Source: Amblyornis subalaris (Eukaryota; Chordata; Aves; Passeriformes; Ptilonorhynchidae). From it: a stretch of DNA of 64,000 nucleotides. The notes below the pieces were generated by a model, which saw only the letters and a program-made list of their open reading frames with translations, had not been told where the DNA came from and did no database searches. Both the position numbers and the translations under genes were made by a program. Positions within the stretch are counted from its first letter, which is position 1, and the number at the start of each line of letters is the position of its first letter. Positions 51,935 to 62,196 of the stretch are shown piece by piece. Location: assembly GCA_018881555.1 (NCBI GenBank), contig JACAXG010000203.1, positions 124,001 to 188,000 on the forward strand, written 5' to 3'.

Positions 51935-52408
51935 GTGAGGATGCCCAGCGCCGCGGTCCCTGAGCCCGCATCCCNGGCTCCGGCAGCCGGGAGCGTGCGG
52001 GATCCCGGCGCCGTCGCTCACAAAGCGGGTTTGGGGACGGGGCGAGGGTCAAGGACTTACTGCGCGCTGCTCCTTCATCCGCAGCTCCCGCTGCGCGGAC
52101 GCTCGGCCGGCGCTGCCCCGGGGCCGCTCCGCGCACCGCCCGCGGCCACCGCGGCTCCCCGGGGCGCCTCGGGAAAAGCGTTTGGAGGGAAGCCCTCCCC
52201 GTCCCCGGGGCGCCCGCCCGCGGCGCCGCTCACACGGGGGCGAGCGGCCGCCCTCGGGGTGCCGCCGCGTCCCCTCGCATCCCCCTCCCGGCTCCCGTTC
52301 CCGGCGGGCATCGCCCCAAAGGCCGGGGGGGGGCTCCTCGGCGCCGCCGCTCCGGGCGCGTCCCGGCCCCGGCGGGCGCTCCCCCGGTGGCCCCGCGGCC
52401 GCGGGCCC

Positions 52409-52476
52409 GGCCCCCCCCGCCCCCGGGTCCGCCCGGTGCCCACCCCCGCCCGCCCCCCGCCCTGCCCCGCTCCCCG
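52409..52476 (-). promoter_or_regulatory. G-quadruplex-prone tract on the minus strand
   Basis: The plus strand holds at least seven runs of three or more C within 67 bases. The minus strand therefore has the G3+N1-7 pattern needed for a G-quadruplex, and the plus strand could form an i-motif. Such tracts are common in avian CpG-island promoters and often cause gaps in assemblies. Confidence 0.7.
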
Positions 52477-52616
52477 CGGGCGGCTCGGCGGAGATGCCCC
52501 GGCGCGGAGCGGCGGCCCGGGCGCCCGGCACGGCCGCGGGGAGCGAGCGGCGCCGCCGCCCTGCCCCTGGAAAAGTTGTGCGCTTCCCGGGGGGAAGGCG
52601 GGCCGCGGGCCGCGCC

Positions 52617-52655
52617 GAGAGAGGGAGGGAGGGAGGGAGGGAGGAAGGGGGGAGA
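52617..52655 (+). repeat. (GGGA)n purine tract
   Basis: About 39 purines in a row, with five consecutive GGGA units followed by an irregular G-rich end. It meets the quadruplex pattern on the plus strand, so the island carries opposed quadruplex-prone tracts about 140 bp apart. Confidence 0.88.
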
Positions 52656-52977
52656 CCGCCACCCCAAAGTGCTCGCACGAATTTCCCAGCGCTAGACCTG
52701 CCTCCGAGATCAGCCCAATAAGAGCTGTCAGGGGAGGCTCCCGGCTCACTTTTCCACATCGCTTCACAGTTACGTTTGGCAGGCAGGCAGGCACGGTAGC
52801 GCGGTCAGCCCCGGAATTAGCGGATTTATTTGGAATATCCCTGCTTTCCCGGAGACGTGCGGCTGCCGCCGGCTCGTGCGAAGGGAGAAATTAATAACCG
52901 CGCTCCGGCATGCAGGCACGGAGACCCGGNGAGCCCGGCGAGCGGCGGCTGCTCCGGCATCGCCAGCCTGGGGAAGC

Positions 52978-53025
52978 ATGAGAAGAAAATCCGGAGGACC
53001 CTGCCTGTTCCCAGGGACTGGCTGA
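52978..53025 (+). other. Short upstream open reading frame in the putative first exon
   Basis: An ATG with A at -3 opens a 15-codon frame ending in TGA, upstream of the donor at 53,099. If the exon is transcribed this would act as an upstream ORF, not a main coding start. A second, overlapping short frame begins at about 53,024 (MFFYLTLSMRA). Neither resembles a known protein. Confidence 0.25.
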
Positions 53026-53094
53026 TGTTTTTTTACCTCACCCTTTCGATGCGTGCGTGAAGTGGCTGTGGGCGAGCGGTTCCCTGGCTCCTTG

Positions 53095-53106
53095 CGAGGG
53101 TGAGTA
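53095..53106 (+). other. Splice donor ending the putative first exon
   Basis: gcgagg|gtgagt: the intron side GTGAGT is a perfect consensus and the exon side AGG is acceptable. It lies just after the CpG-dense region, where first introns typically begin. The matching acceptor is not identified in the window. Confidence 0.5.
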
Positions 53107-54863
53107 TTCATTTTATTGAGACCGTTCGTGGCTGGCTGGCAGAGGGCTCTCGCTCCGTGGGTTTCTGGCTGACTTGGGCTCTGTGTGCGTGCAAGGTGCG
53201 CCGGGCGAGCGCCTTCCCCATCCATAGGTGCGATATTGGGCTGAACTGGGGTGCCTCATTAAGTCGGATGTTTTCCAATTCCCCATAATGAAAATGTCGT
53301 GGGATGCTTGTTAGTGGGGTTTTTTTTAATTATCATTATTATTCTCTCGGGAGAAGAAGTGGTGGTAATTGTATTTCTCCTCCGGTTTGGCGTTTTTGGG
53401 GTGGTTTATTTTTCCTGCCCTTCTGCAGTCCCCCTCTAAAGGATCAGGAGGACTTTGGATCAGAGAGGGTTGCTTCCGAGGCTGGCGAACCCGTTCCCTC
53501 TCCTTGTTTTCTTATTTAGTACAATAAGTCTCTGGGCTATTTCACTGTGTTGAATAGATGCAGGGCTGCATTCATGCATTGAAATAGATTGCAGTTTTCG
53601 TGCTGAGAATAAAAATCACCCACCAGCCAGATATGTAAATGAGGGAGGAGGAGGCTGGAAGAACCTTTAGGGGGGGAAATCCCCCTGATTTACCATCACC
53701 TTCCCTCCCCTCAAAGCTTTGCAACCCCTAAGTAAGTAAATAAATAGGAACGGCTTCATAGCTTCCTTTCCCACTTTCAGAGAGGAAAGCATCCCAGAAA
53801 TACTGCTCTCCTTCTTAAAAGCTGCGATGGGAATGAATCTTTAGCCATAACTAGCCAGGAGTCATCCCTGTCCCACAAGTTGTTTTCCTTCCCATCCTTT
53901 GGNTGACTAAACAGAGGCTGCACCCAGCTGAAACTTGGGAGAGGGAGAAAGCCCCCTTAGCCCCAGCCGCTCGCTTGCTGCCTCGCTGCCAGGGCTCCCG
54001 GAGCAGAGATGCAGGAGCCTGTGGCCCCCTGAAGCTGCTGTTGCACTAAACGCTTCATCTTCTGTTTGAGGAAGGCAGAGGAGTAACACATGCCTCTATT
54101 CTGCTTGGCTACGCTATCCGCCGGGTAGCAGCATCCCAATCGGGAGCCCCGAGCTGCCAGACAGCATCCCTGCTAGGCTGCATCCGCGCCGGGCTTGGCT
54201 CGGGAGCCTGGCAGGCACCGCAAGGCTTCGGCACGGAAGCCTGTGGCGGTTTCTAGGTGGGTAATATAAAAGAGATTAATTCAAATCCCTCTTTAGACTG
54301 TGCCTACCGCCATGAAGGTGACACTACTTAACACAGGCAGGAATTCCTTTGCGGTTCGTCGCCGTTCAGTCGTGTCTTGAATTTGTCTCCATTCAAACAG
54401 TTCGCGTTCAGCACCAGACTAAATAGAGTGGAATGAATCCCACCCGGCATTATAGCGGCGCTACACAAACCCGCTCGCGGTGCCAACAGGTATCAAACTA
54501 CACCCTGGCTTCTCCCTCCCTCTCCGACAGGCACCGACACACACGCTCTGCTTCGTGCAAACGAGCCTGTCTCTTTTCTCTGGGAGGAGAAGAAACACTC
54601 ATACAACTTTTATAAAGGCTGGCACCTCTAAACAGCCAACTTGATGGCATAAACGGCTCGCCCTTTGTGGCGCCGGGAATCGCAGACAGGTGTTTTTTGG
54701 GAGGTGCTGACGGGGAGAACTCAAGGAGCGTTAACTGTTTTATATGTAACGTGTTAGCGCTTAATGGAAGGGAAGCTAACAGCTGCTCACTTCAGGTCCA
54801 ATTAAAGAATGGAGCTGATAACTAGCAAAGCTAGAGATAAAGAATCCTCTTAACTTCACTCAC

Positions 54864-54968
54864 CTTCTTTTGGAAATTCTTCGAGAGTTTCTCTGCAAGC
54901 AGGATAACGAGGAATATGCAGGGCTCTTGTATGAATCGTGTTCCACCTCTATGTTCAATGCCAGACTG
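54864..54968 (-). CDS. Exon-like open segment, minus strand (35 codons)
   Basis: On the minus strand a pyrimidine-rich acceptor ('tctcttcttgctcatag') is followed by 105 bases open in one frame (35 codons, phase 0 at both ends) and then a perfect donor, aag|gtgagt. The predicted peptide contains a hydrophobic patch CIFLVILLA. An in-frame stop lies within the acceptor, so the segment would have to be an internal exon. It matches no family I know. Splice-like pairs around short open frames are common by chance, and it opposes the likely direction of the CpG-island gene. Confidence 0.18.
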
Positions 54969-55681
54969 CTATGAGCAAGAAGAGACTTCACAATAGATTC
55001 CTCAGTAAACATAAGTAAATAGGAAATACATTCAGAAGACTGGAAAATTACTACATTTTACCTGTCTTAAATGATAAAGCATCTTAGAAGAAGTTAGTAT
55101 TTTGCATAGCTGTGAAATTATTAAATTTCACACCCTTAAAACCTGGTAACATCAAAACCCAAAAGCTCTCTGTGGTGGTACCTCCCAGCCTAACTGTATG
55201 GATATTTGTGACTGAAGAACCTCAGCAAGGGAAGTGATGATTACGTGGTATTTTCATCCTTTAAGCCTTCTTGTTCCACCTTACTGCTTACAGAACGAGC
55301 ACAGCTTTCCGGTGGCTTCCTCCTAGGCTATTTATTGACTCCTTTTTTCCAAANTTGCATCCTGGCAATGGAGGACTTGGATTTTCATGCCTAGTTGTAA
55401 GCTGAGGGCCTTCAGTGTCCTTGGAGACGGAAGCATTTCATGTGAGTCGGTTCTTAAATTATCCAGGTGAGCAATTTGTTAACTGGGCAGGCTGCTAGCC
55501 AAGAAACTAACTTTGGACNTTTTCTTCAATATTAAAAAATCAATAACACTCCGTGTGCCTGCTTAACAAATGCAACGAGTTCTCATAAGAAGTATCGCTG
55601 TATATGACAGCTACTCCTGTTATACCTTGCATTAAAATGAAAAAGAAGTTTTCATCNCTGCGAGGTGAGGTAGAATCCTCC

Positions 55682-56085
55682 TTAGAAGAAGTCACTCAGT
55701 GCTTTTTCAATATAGTCATTCCCATCAGCTCCTGCTATTGATGCCCAAAGCAGAGTTGTAAAGGGAAGTAGTAGTCCCACAATCAGATTTAAATTCACTT
55801 TTTTTGCAAATTTGCAATCTTTGGAATTTTTGTCATTTGTGAACTTTGTGATTTTTTCCCATAATATTGCACCTTTATCAAATAATTTTAATTGATCCTT
55901 GGACATTTTATTTGCACCACTGTTAACATATGATGCATTGACTTCTCTGAGAAAAATATACTTGTACTCCCTTCCTCAGGATTATAGAACCATTTGAAGT
56001 GAGAACTCACAATCAGCCGTGGGTATAGATTTAGGTCTGTTAGCCCTTGAAGTACTTCTTGAATTTTCTTTCTATTTCCTCTCAC
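55682..56085 (-). pseudogene. Two adjacent protein-like frames, possible decayed coding sequence
   Basis: On the minus strand a frame of about 65 codons (55,888-56,085) overlaps a second, stop-bounded 100-codon frame (stop at 55,682) in another frame, as expected of one coding sequence broken by a frameshift. The first includes VLQGLTDLNLYPRLIV. The second ends with a hydrophobic, membrane-like stretch NLIVGLLLPFTTLLWASIAG and a 15-residue tail. I do not recognise a family, and neither a poly(A) tail nor long terminal repeats flank it. It could be a relic gene, an old viral or transposon piece, or chance. Confidence 0.25.
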
Positions 56086-57554
56086 ANACTTGCAGATTTC
56101 ATCTTTCTAAATCTTCCTTTAGGAAGACCATTCCCCCAGTCTTTAGGTGGGACTTGTTTGGACGCTTATGGAAAATAGGGGTCTGGAACCCACCCACCTG
56201 ACTCTTGAGACATGCAGCTCATTTCAGTTCCAAAACTTGAGCCACTTCAAAAGGCAAGAAATACTGACCTCTGAGATTATGAACAAGGAGGAAATGTGAA
56301 CATGTCCTATAATTTCTCGGAGCTGTGTATTACTAAGTGATGATTGTGCATGTTCTGTAACAGAAAGCATCTGCTCGTGCAGGTATTTTTATAAACCCCC
56401 CATAACCATCAGATACCCTACAGCTTAGCAGTATTCCTTTTCCATTTTGATANTATCAAAGCCTGACCTACTGTTAATACTGACAATTGTATGCTTATAG
56501 TATTCACTGAAGTGGTATCATAAGAGTCTTTCAACTATGAGTATAAAATAATAAAACCTAAATTCTTTCAGTGGGAGGCAAATGCTACGGCAATTTGAGC
56601 TTGGAACATTTGAAGCATCATTGCTACCATAAGATCACATCAATAGAATTAAATTAGATCATGGAAACTCAACATTTTTCCTAGTGTTGTTGCCATAGAA
56701 AAGGTGGCTCACTTCATAGGTTTCTGAACACAACTGTTTGAGCAGTAGACACACAGAGAACAAAAGTCCAATTTGAGATTTCAAATGTGTGTGTATATAT
56801 ATATTTTTTTTCCTCTCAGACCATTTTGTTCTAGAATCTGCTCAGCATGTTTCTCATTTTGTTAACCATGTAAAGAACAGCAACTCAGTGGCATTTCAGA
56901 TGCATTAATAAAATTTTGTTCCCAAAATACATTGGGTACTCGTGGTACCTGGAGTAGTAAGAGCAAGCTGAAAAGAAAAAAAATTATCTCTGAACCAGTT
57001 CAGTTAGCAACAGATAGATTTTATAGCGTCTGACTGCAGGTGAAAGACTGATTCCTACCTGCCTCAGCCATGAGAGCAGCCTTTATCCATGAGCTCCAGT
57101 GACAGCACTCCTGGAATTGATTTTCCAAGGTGTTGATCGTGATGTGTCTTGTGGAAATCATTTGAAATGAAGAATGATCAGAACTTTGGCTTGGATTTGA
57201 GATGAGCAATGTCTCCCAGTCCCAGATCTGAGCAGGGAAANCTCCCATGGGATGTGTCTTCCGTCCCCTGCGGTGCCCAAGCCATAGCCAGGTCACAAAG
57301 GTGTTCCTCAGTGTGTCTTGCCCAGGTCTTTGCAACAGATGTGGGAGTTGAAAATATTGTGAAAGCAGACTTGGAAGTCATTAGTTCACAGTTTCAACTT
57401 TCTGATTTGGTGTGCATTCACCCAAAGTGGCTTTTTCCAAGGAAGCTCAGCCTGGTTTGAGGAACTCCAATAACCATTTACACCCATTTCCTTTGCAGTC
57501 ACTGACGATCAGAATCACATGCATATATCTATTTTCTATGTTTGTGTTTTACAT

Positions 57555-57580
57555 AAAATATAAATACAAAATATAAATAC
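57555..57580 (+). repeat. 13-bp AT-rich tandem duplication
   Basis: aaaatataaatac occurs twice in direct succession and leads into a short TA-rich run. It is a local slippage product with no sign of function. Confidence 0.85.
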
Positions 57581-58160
57581 ATGTGTTTATACATATATAT
57601 TATTTCCAAGCCATAAATACTACTGCAAATGGGCTGTATGCACTCAAGAGGGAGTGCAGATCACTAACTGAGCTTTGCAACACTTCAGATGTGAATCTCT
57701 CTTATGGATTCAGTGTAGCAGGCATGATTGCCCTTTAAATAACAGATCATCAAAACTTAATGTCGCTGGAGTTCAGATTGAGTTCTGTGTTCTGCTCTGT
57801 GATCTTTATTTTTTTGTGTGTTTCCAAGTTAGATTAAAACAAATAAATGAGGGAAAAAAACCCACAAAATCTCAACTTGGCAACTGCAAAAGACTTGGGT
57901 TTAACATTAGAAACCCTAATTCTTTCCAAACAACTCCTCTAAATTGATGGTAAAACTGCCACCAAATTCAATGATGCAAAATTAGAAACCTTCACTTCTT
58001 ATTTCACATATTTCAGCAGAAGAGATTTGGGTAGGTTCATTGCAGTCATACTGTATATAGTTTAAAAAGTCCAGTTATGTTGACCTTTTTCCTTCTTAAA
58101 TGTTTTTTTATGTACACACACATTCGTGCCTATGGCTGGACAGTGTATGTAGCTTTCAGT

Positions 58161-58185
58161 AAGTTATGATGTCCAGTCATAACTT
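58161..58185. repeat. Small perfect hairpin, 9-bp arms
   Basis: aagttatga and its reverse complement tcataactt are separated by 7 bases. There is no T-run after it and no other sign of a terminator or RNA gene, so this is probably an incidental dyad. Confidence 0.7.
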
Positions 58186-59039
58186 TATAATCTTAGTTTA
58201 ATCAGAGTATATGTCAGCAAATCNTGTGGGCTTTTCCTTATTTATTATGTTTTGTTTAATTCTGTAGAGAATACGCAATCCTCATCAAACAGAACCAATG
58301 AAAGTTCTGTTGTAGATATATTTATATATTAAAAAAAAGACTGAAAAAGAAGCCCAGAAAGCGAGATATTTACATCCTCCATTAATATTTAAACATTGTG
58401 TTTCGGGAAGTACAGGATAAGCACATCCCAGCTGCTGAAACTCTGCTGATAAACAACGCCCCAGGCAGAGCACGGTTAACACCTCATTCTCAGGCGCGGC
58501 CAATCTGTTTGCCTTTTTATGAGCTCGCCTCATGTTGTGCACAAGTTGCCTTTTTCCCTTCTCTCCTTTAAAAGTGATATAAGTCTTCAGATTATGTCAT
58601 GCACCTTCAGAGGAGTGAGCTAGGGAGTGAGAGCTGGGGCTGGCACGGGCTGAAGCTGTTCAGTCTATGCAATGCGGTTCTATTTTAGTCCAAGGAAAAT
58701 CGCTTTAATCAGTGGACTGGAGAGAATAAAAATTACTTCAGATCACTTCTTCCTCTTGCTATAGGNTGAAAACAATGCTGATGCAACTATTTTTGTGTTC
58801 CATTTGAGTTTCTGGACTGCTCTGGTTATCTGTCTTTGCTCTCTGTTTTGAACTGCNTGGTGAGGTGATGTTCTGACACACATCAGTGAAGTGTCTGACT
58901 CCCATAAACCCAAACCTTGCTTATTTTCGAAATATAAGAAGTTGAAAGGGAAGGTTTTAAATACCTTTTGTTCTACGGTACAGCTAAAATAGCTGTATTG
59001 CCATTTTAATACCTATTGCTTTGGTATCAGATGTCATGG

Positions 59040-59116
59040 AAAAAAAAAATCCACACCAAAAAACCCAAACCCAATCAAACAAAAAACCCACCCAACCCAC
59101 CAAAACCAAAACAACC
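59040..59116 (+). repeat. A/C-only low-complexity tract (about 77 bp)
   Basis: The plus strand has no G and only two T over 77 bases, starting with an A9-10 run and continuing as irregular CCAAA and CCCA units. It resembles the tract at 49.7 kb in composition but not in exact sequence. Confidence 0.85.
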
Positions 59117-60369
59117 TTCGAATGTTGTAGATACTTCTTCCATTAGGGAGGAAATTTCATCTTCAGCTGCAAACTGTGGAGCACATGCTGCCTCTTTGCC
59201 CTGTTCCTAAACGTGTAGCACGCTGGAAGTCCTGAGCACTGCACAATGCAAGGAATAATAAAGAATAAAAATAGTTTGAGGGTTCTGACGACACCCTTGG
59301 TGGGTTTCTTTAAAGGCATTCTGGTTCCATAAAGTAGTGACTGCTTCTGGAAAGACTGACAGCTTTATATACAAAAAGTCTGAGCCGTGGCAGCTTTAAA
59401 GTTGGCCCATATTGATTTTACTATCGAAGAGTAACAAAAATATCCCCAATAAGAAATTCTGTTAATACCAAGAGAAGTTGAACAACAAGCCTGATATCAC
59501 TGGGTCAGGATATTCGTTTTGTTTTTCTTTTGAGGAAGGTTTTCCTGATAGTAAATATTTGCCAAAAATTGTAAAAAAAAATATTTGGGCAGTCACATAA
59601 AATAGAGTTTGTAGATATGATAAACTATCATGTTGAGCAGTCACAGAATAACAAACATTTTATTACAATATTAATTAAGGGAGATATATTTCCATGTGAT
59701 GTACGTTGTCATTTTCTCTTTATCCCAAAGCATTAGTCAAGTTGTGTAAAGANCTGCATCCTGTAGCAGCCTCATCTCTACTCCAGAACACCAATTATGG
59801 TATTTTCCAGTTAAAGCTCAAGAGTAAGGGAATGAAGGAAGAGGAATTTATCTTAGCAAAGCTTTTCTAAACCTTCCTTCCCTCTGCTTCTGAAACAGAC
59901 CCCTAAAATTGAAGTAACCTGCTTTTGGTAATGATAATCTCCTAGATAGGTTAATAAATCCTTCAGTAATGAGTAGAGGTCTAAATATTGAAGAAACTGT
60001 TGCATTTCTGTACCTGCATGTCTATATTTTCCCAGTGCATGGATTCCATGAGCTGTATCTGTTTTAGGCACTAACACTGTGCCTAACACGGCCCTTCAGC
60101 ATTTGACACAAGCTCAGGAACTCCTTTAATAACCCAAAGAACTGTGCAGAAGTCTTTAAAGAGTAGCAGAGCATGACTAAGCTTAAAAAAAATCAAGTGC
60201 CATATCTTTGCTCACTGAATTACTCCGTGTGTGGGCAGGGCAGAGCACCTAAGACAAAAGCAAGAGAAAGGTGATGTCTGTTGCCACTGCTGCAGAAATA
60301 AATAATGCTTTAGGTATCTGCTTTGGATCTTCCAGGCAGCCATAAGCAAATTGCCACGAGTAGGACATC

Positions 60370-60620
60370 AGAATCAGCTCGGGCAATTGGTTTGCGCTCG
60401 GATTGGCAGGATGGAGCAGTCCCTTAAAATCCCTGCTAGCCGGTGAGACCCAGAGCGGCTACACGGGGTAATTGTGATGTGCAGCAGTGCCCGGGACGTG
60501 CCTGGAGTGTGGCTGCTGGCCCTGTGCCGTGTCCAGCCCCTCTCCCAGGGCACCGGGGTGGGCCGGATCCTGGGAGTTCCCTCCCGATGGAGCCTGGTCT
60601 CAAGACCAGCGCATCTGTGG
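60370..60620. promoter_or_regulatory. Small CpG-richer patch with two inverted CCAAT boxes
   Basis: Two ATTGG pentamers (60,386-60,390 and 60,402-60,406) lie 16 bp apart, followed by a TATA-like cttaaaat and a donor-like ccg|gtgaga at 60,442/60,443. CpG density is raised through about 60,620. It could be a weak alternative promoter inside the putative intron. The element order does not give a clean start-site model. Confidence 0.25.
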
Positions 60621-61170
60621 GAGAGGTTCCCAACCCTAAAACCTGCTGGCCTCGATGAACAGAGCCACGCCGGATTGCCATGGTTGGGTACCAGGAGTCC
60701 ATCAGAGATTTATTTAAGTAGCTTGCTCTCCCTAATTGCCTGTTTCTCCTCCAGAAGTTTTCCTCCACTCTGTTTTGTTGATTCGACTGTTTCTCTGACT
60801 GCTCTCTGAAGCATATAGAGGAACTTCACATGCTTTTTGTCAGCACAGTTGCTTTCAAAACTTCCTGATGTTGTCCTCAAGTTTAAGGGCTCTTTAGTTC
60901 CGCAATGATCTGGGTTAGAAACTTGAAGGAAAAGAGTTCTTGAAACAGGGTTTTGTTGCAAATTGTTTTTGTTAACCCACATTTCAGTGTCCTGTCTTAC
61001 AGGGTTGACTGCAAATAGCACAACTGCAGGGACAGGCAACTGCAGTGGGGAAGGAAAGGGAACGGAGACCAATTACTGAAATGTGTAGCTTGCATGTCGT
61101 GGGGGCTGAGGGGGGGTAAGAACCTCTTAAATGAAAATTGCTCTTGGTGGAATTATAGCATGAGCAATGG

Positions 61171-61266
61171 CCTAACCCAGCTCTGTCAAAATGATTTGGT
61201 TTTAAAAACACCTTACTATTAAAGGCGTTTAAGTTAACAAGATCATTTTGACAGAACTGGGTTAGG
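61171..61266 (-). ncRNA. Long near-perfect hairpin, pre-microRNA-like candidate
   Basis: The 25-base left arm (61,171-61,195) and right arm (61,242-61,266) are reverse complements at 24 of 25 positions. The one mismatch becomes a G-U pair if the minus strand is transcribed. The intervening 46 bases pair further, with bulges, toward a small loop near 61,217, giving a stem-loop of about 96 nt, the size of a microRNA precursor. I know of no microRNA with these arm sequences. It could also be a MITE-like palindrome or a recent inverted duplication. Confidence 0.35.
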
Positions 61267-61765
61267 GAGTGAGTGCACACACAGTTCCGCTGGCAGATGA
61301 GAGGCAGCAGAGTCTCGCCAGGGCATGCAAGTGGCACTTTGCAGTGGGCACTGCGAGCAGCGTCCGAGCCACTGCCATGGCTGCGTCTGTTACAGCCTCA
61401 GCCCCTCTTCATCTTGCTTTTAGGCGGGGAATTGCTTCTTAATTTGACTTTTTTGGGGAGTATGTGAGTGGTCTTTACACAAANGAATAATCCACGGAGG
61501 AATAAGTTATTATTTATGGCAAGAAGTATTCGCTCCTTTGCGGTGGAAACATGAGGATGCTGCCTTATCCAAGGTGATTTAAATCAAGTTCAGGTACAAG
61601 TTAATGGATATGTACTGGAAACAGGATGTGNGTGGAGCAGAGTTATGCAGGCGAGGATGATATGTTTATTTGCTGGTTATTGTGTCTTGATAGTTCTATT
61701 TTGGTGGACTTTGCTTTTGTTCTACTTTAATGGCAAATTAAAAACCTTACATAGTTCTCTTANAA

Positions 61766-62109
61766 GTGAGAGGAGTGGAGCAGCTCTGCTGGGAGGAAAG
61801 GCTGGGAGAGCTGGGATTGCTCAGCCTGGAGAGGAGAAGCTTTGGGGTGACCTCATTGTGGNCTTGCAGGGCCTGAAGGAGNCACAAGAAAGATGGAGAG
61901 AGACTCTTTGCAAGGGATGGAGTGCCAGGACAAGGGGGAATGGCTTCCCANTGCCAGAGGGNAGGGTTAGNTGGGATATTGGGAAGGAATTGTTCCCTGG
62001 GAGGGTGAGGAGGCCCTGGCACAGGTTGCCCAGAGAAGCTGTGGCTGCCCCTGGATCCCTGGAAGTGTCCAAGGCCAGGCTGGATGGGGCTTGGAGCACC
62101 CTGGGATAG
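61766..62109 (+). pseudogene. CR1 ORF2 C-terminal remnant
   Basis: The frame is open from the truncation point to the family's usual stop at 62,109. It carries RTRGNGF, WDIGKELFPGRV and RLPREAV in the expected order, with several residues masked by N bases. An uninterrupted frame suggests a fairly young insertion, although only the last 110 codons or so of a much longer protein remain and none of the catalytic motifs. Confidence 0.8.
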
Positions 62110-62196
62110 TGGAAGGTGTCCCTGCCCATGGCAGGAATTGGGACTGGATGGGCTTTAAGGTCCCTTCCAACCCAAACCATTCTGGGATTCTATGAA
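61766..62196 (+). mobile_element. CR1 LINE fragment, plus orientation
   Basis: A 431-bp copy begins at 'gtgagaggagtggagcagct' and ends at 'ccattctgggattctatga'. The layout matches the copies at 13.4 and 20.1 kb, with the ORF2 C-terminus followed by an 87-bp 3' untranslated region. It carries about six N bases. It is 5'-truncated, lacks the enzymatic domains, and is the first recognisable CR1 after about 23.5 kb without one. Confidence 0.95.

Larger units (their letters stand above)
51815..53240 (+). promoter_or_regulatory. 1.4-kb CpG island, probable gene promoter and first exon
   Basis: This is the strongest gene-related signal in the window. CpG dinucleotides are very dense from about 51,815 to 52,680 and remain high to about 53,240, against a strongly CpG-depleted background. 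The core has GC boxes, a 67-bp C-rich tract (52,409-52,476), a GGGA tract (52,617-52,655) and a CCAAT box at about 52,714. A good splice donor follows at 53,099/53,100, which suggests transcription to the right with the first intron starting there. The gene's identity cannot be read, because no coding exon is seen in the window. A divergent minus-strand transcript is also possible. Confidence 0.75.
53241..61765. other. Repeat-poor interval right of the CpG island, putative first intron
   Basis: About 8.5 kb with no recognised CR1. The proximal part, to about 54,700, has raised CpG and may hold further regulatory DNA. It contains the exon-like minus segment at 54,864-54,968, the minus open frames at 55,682-56,085, a 13-bp tandem duplication at 57,555-57,580, an A/C tract at 59,040-59,116, a CpG-richer patch at about 60,370-60,620, and the hairpin at 61,171-61,266. 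Confidence 0.5.

Noticed and set aside
52049..52794. Two minus-strand frames of 236 and 239 codons
   Set aside because: They are composition-driven frames in the same GC-rich island, with no domain and no start or splice context.
51800..52894. 364-codon plus-strand open frame over the CpG island
   Set aside because: Proline-, arginine- and glycine-rich composition on both strands, with several long overlapping frames, is expected where stop codons are rare because of GC content. Only the first 45 codons are kept as a weak exon candidate.
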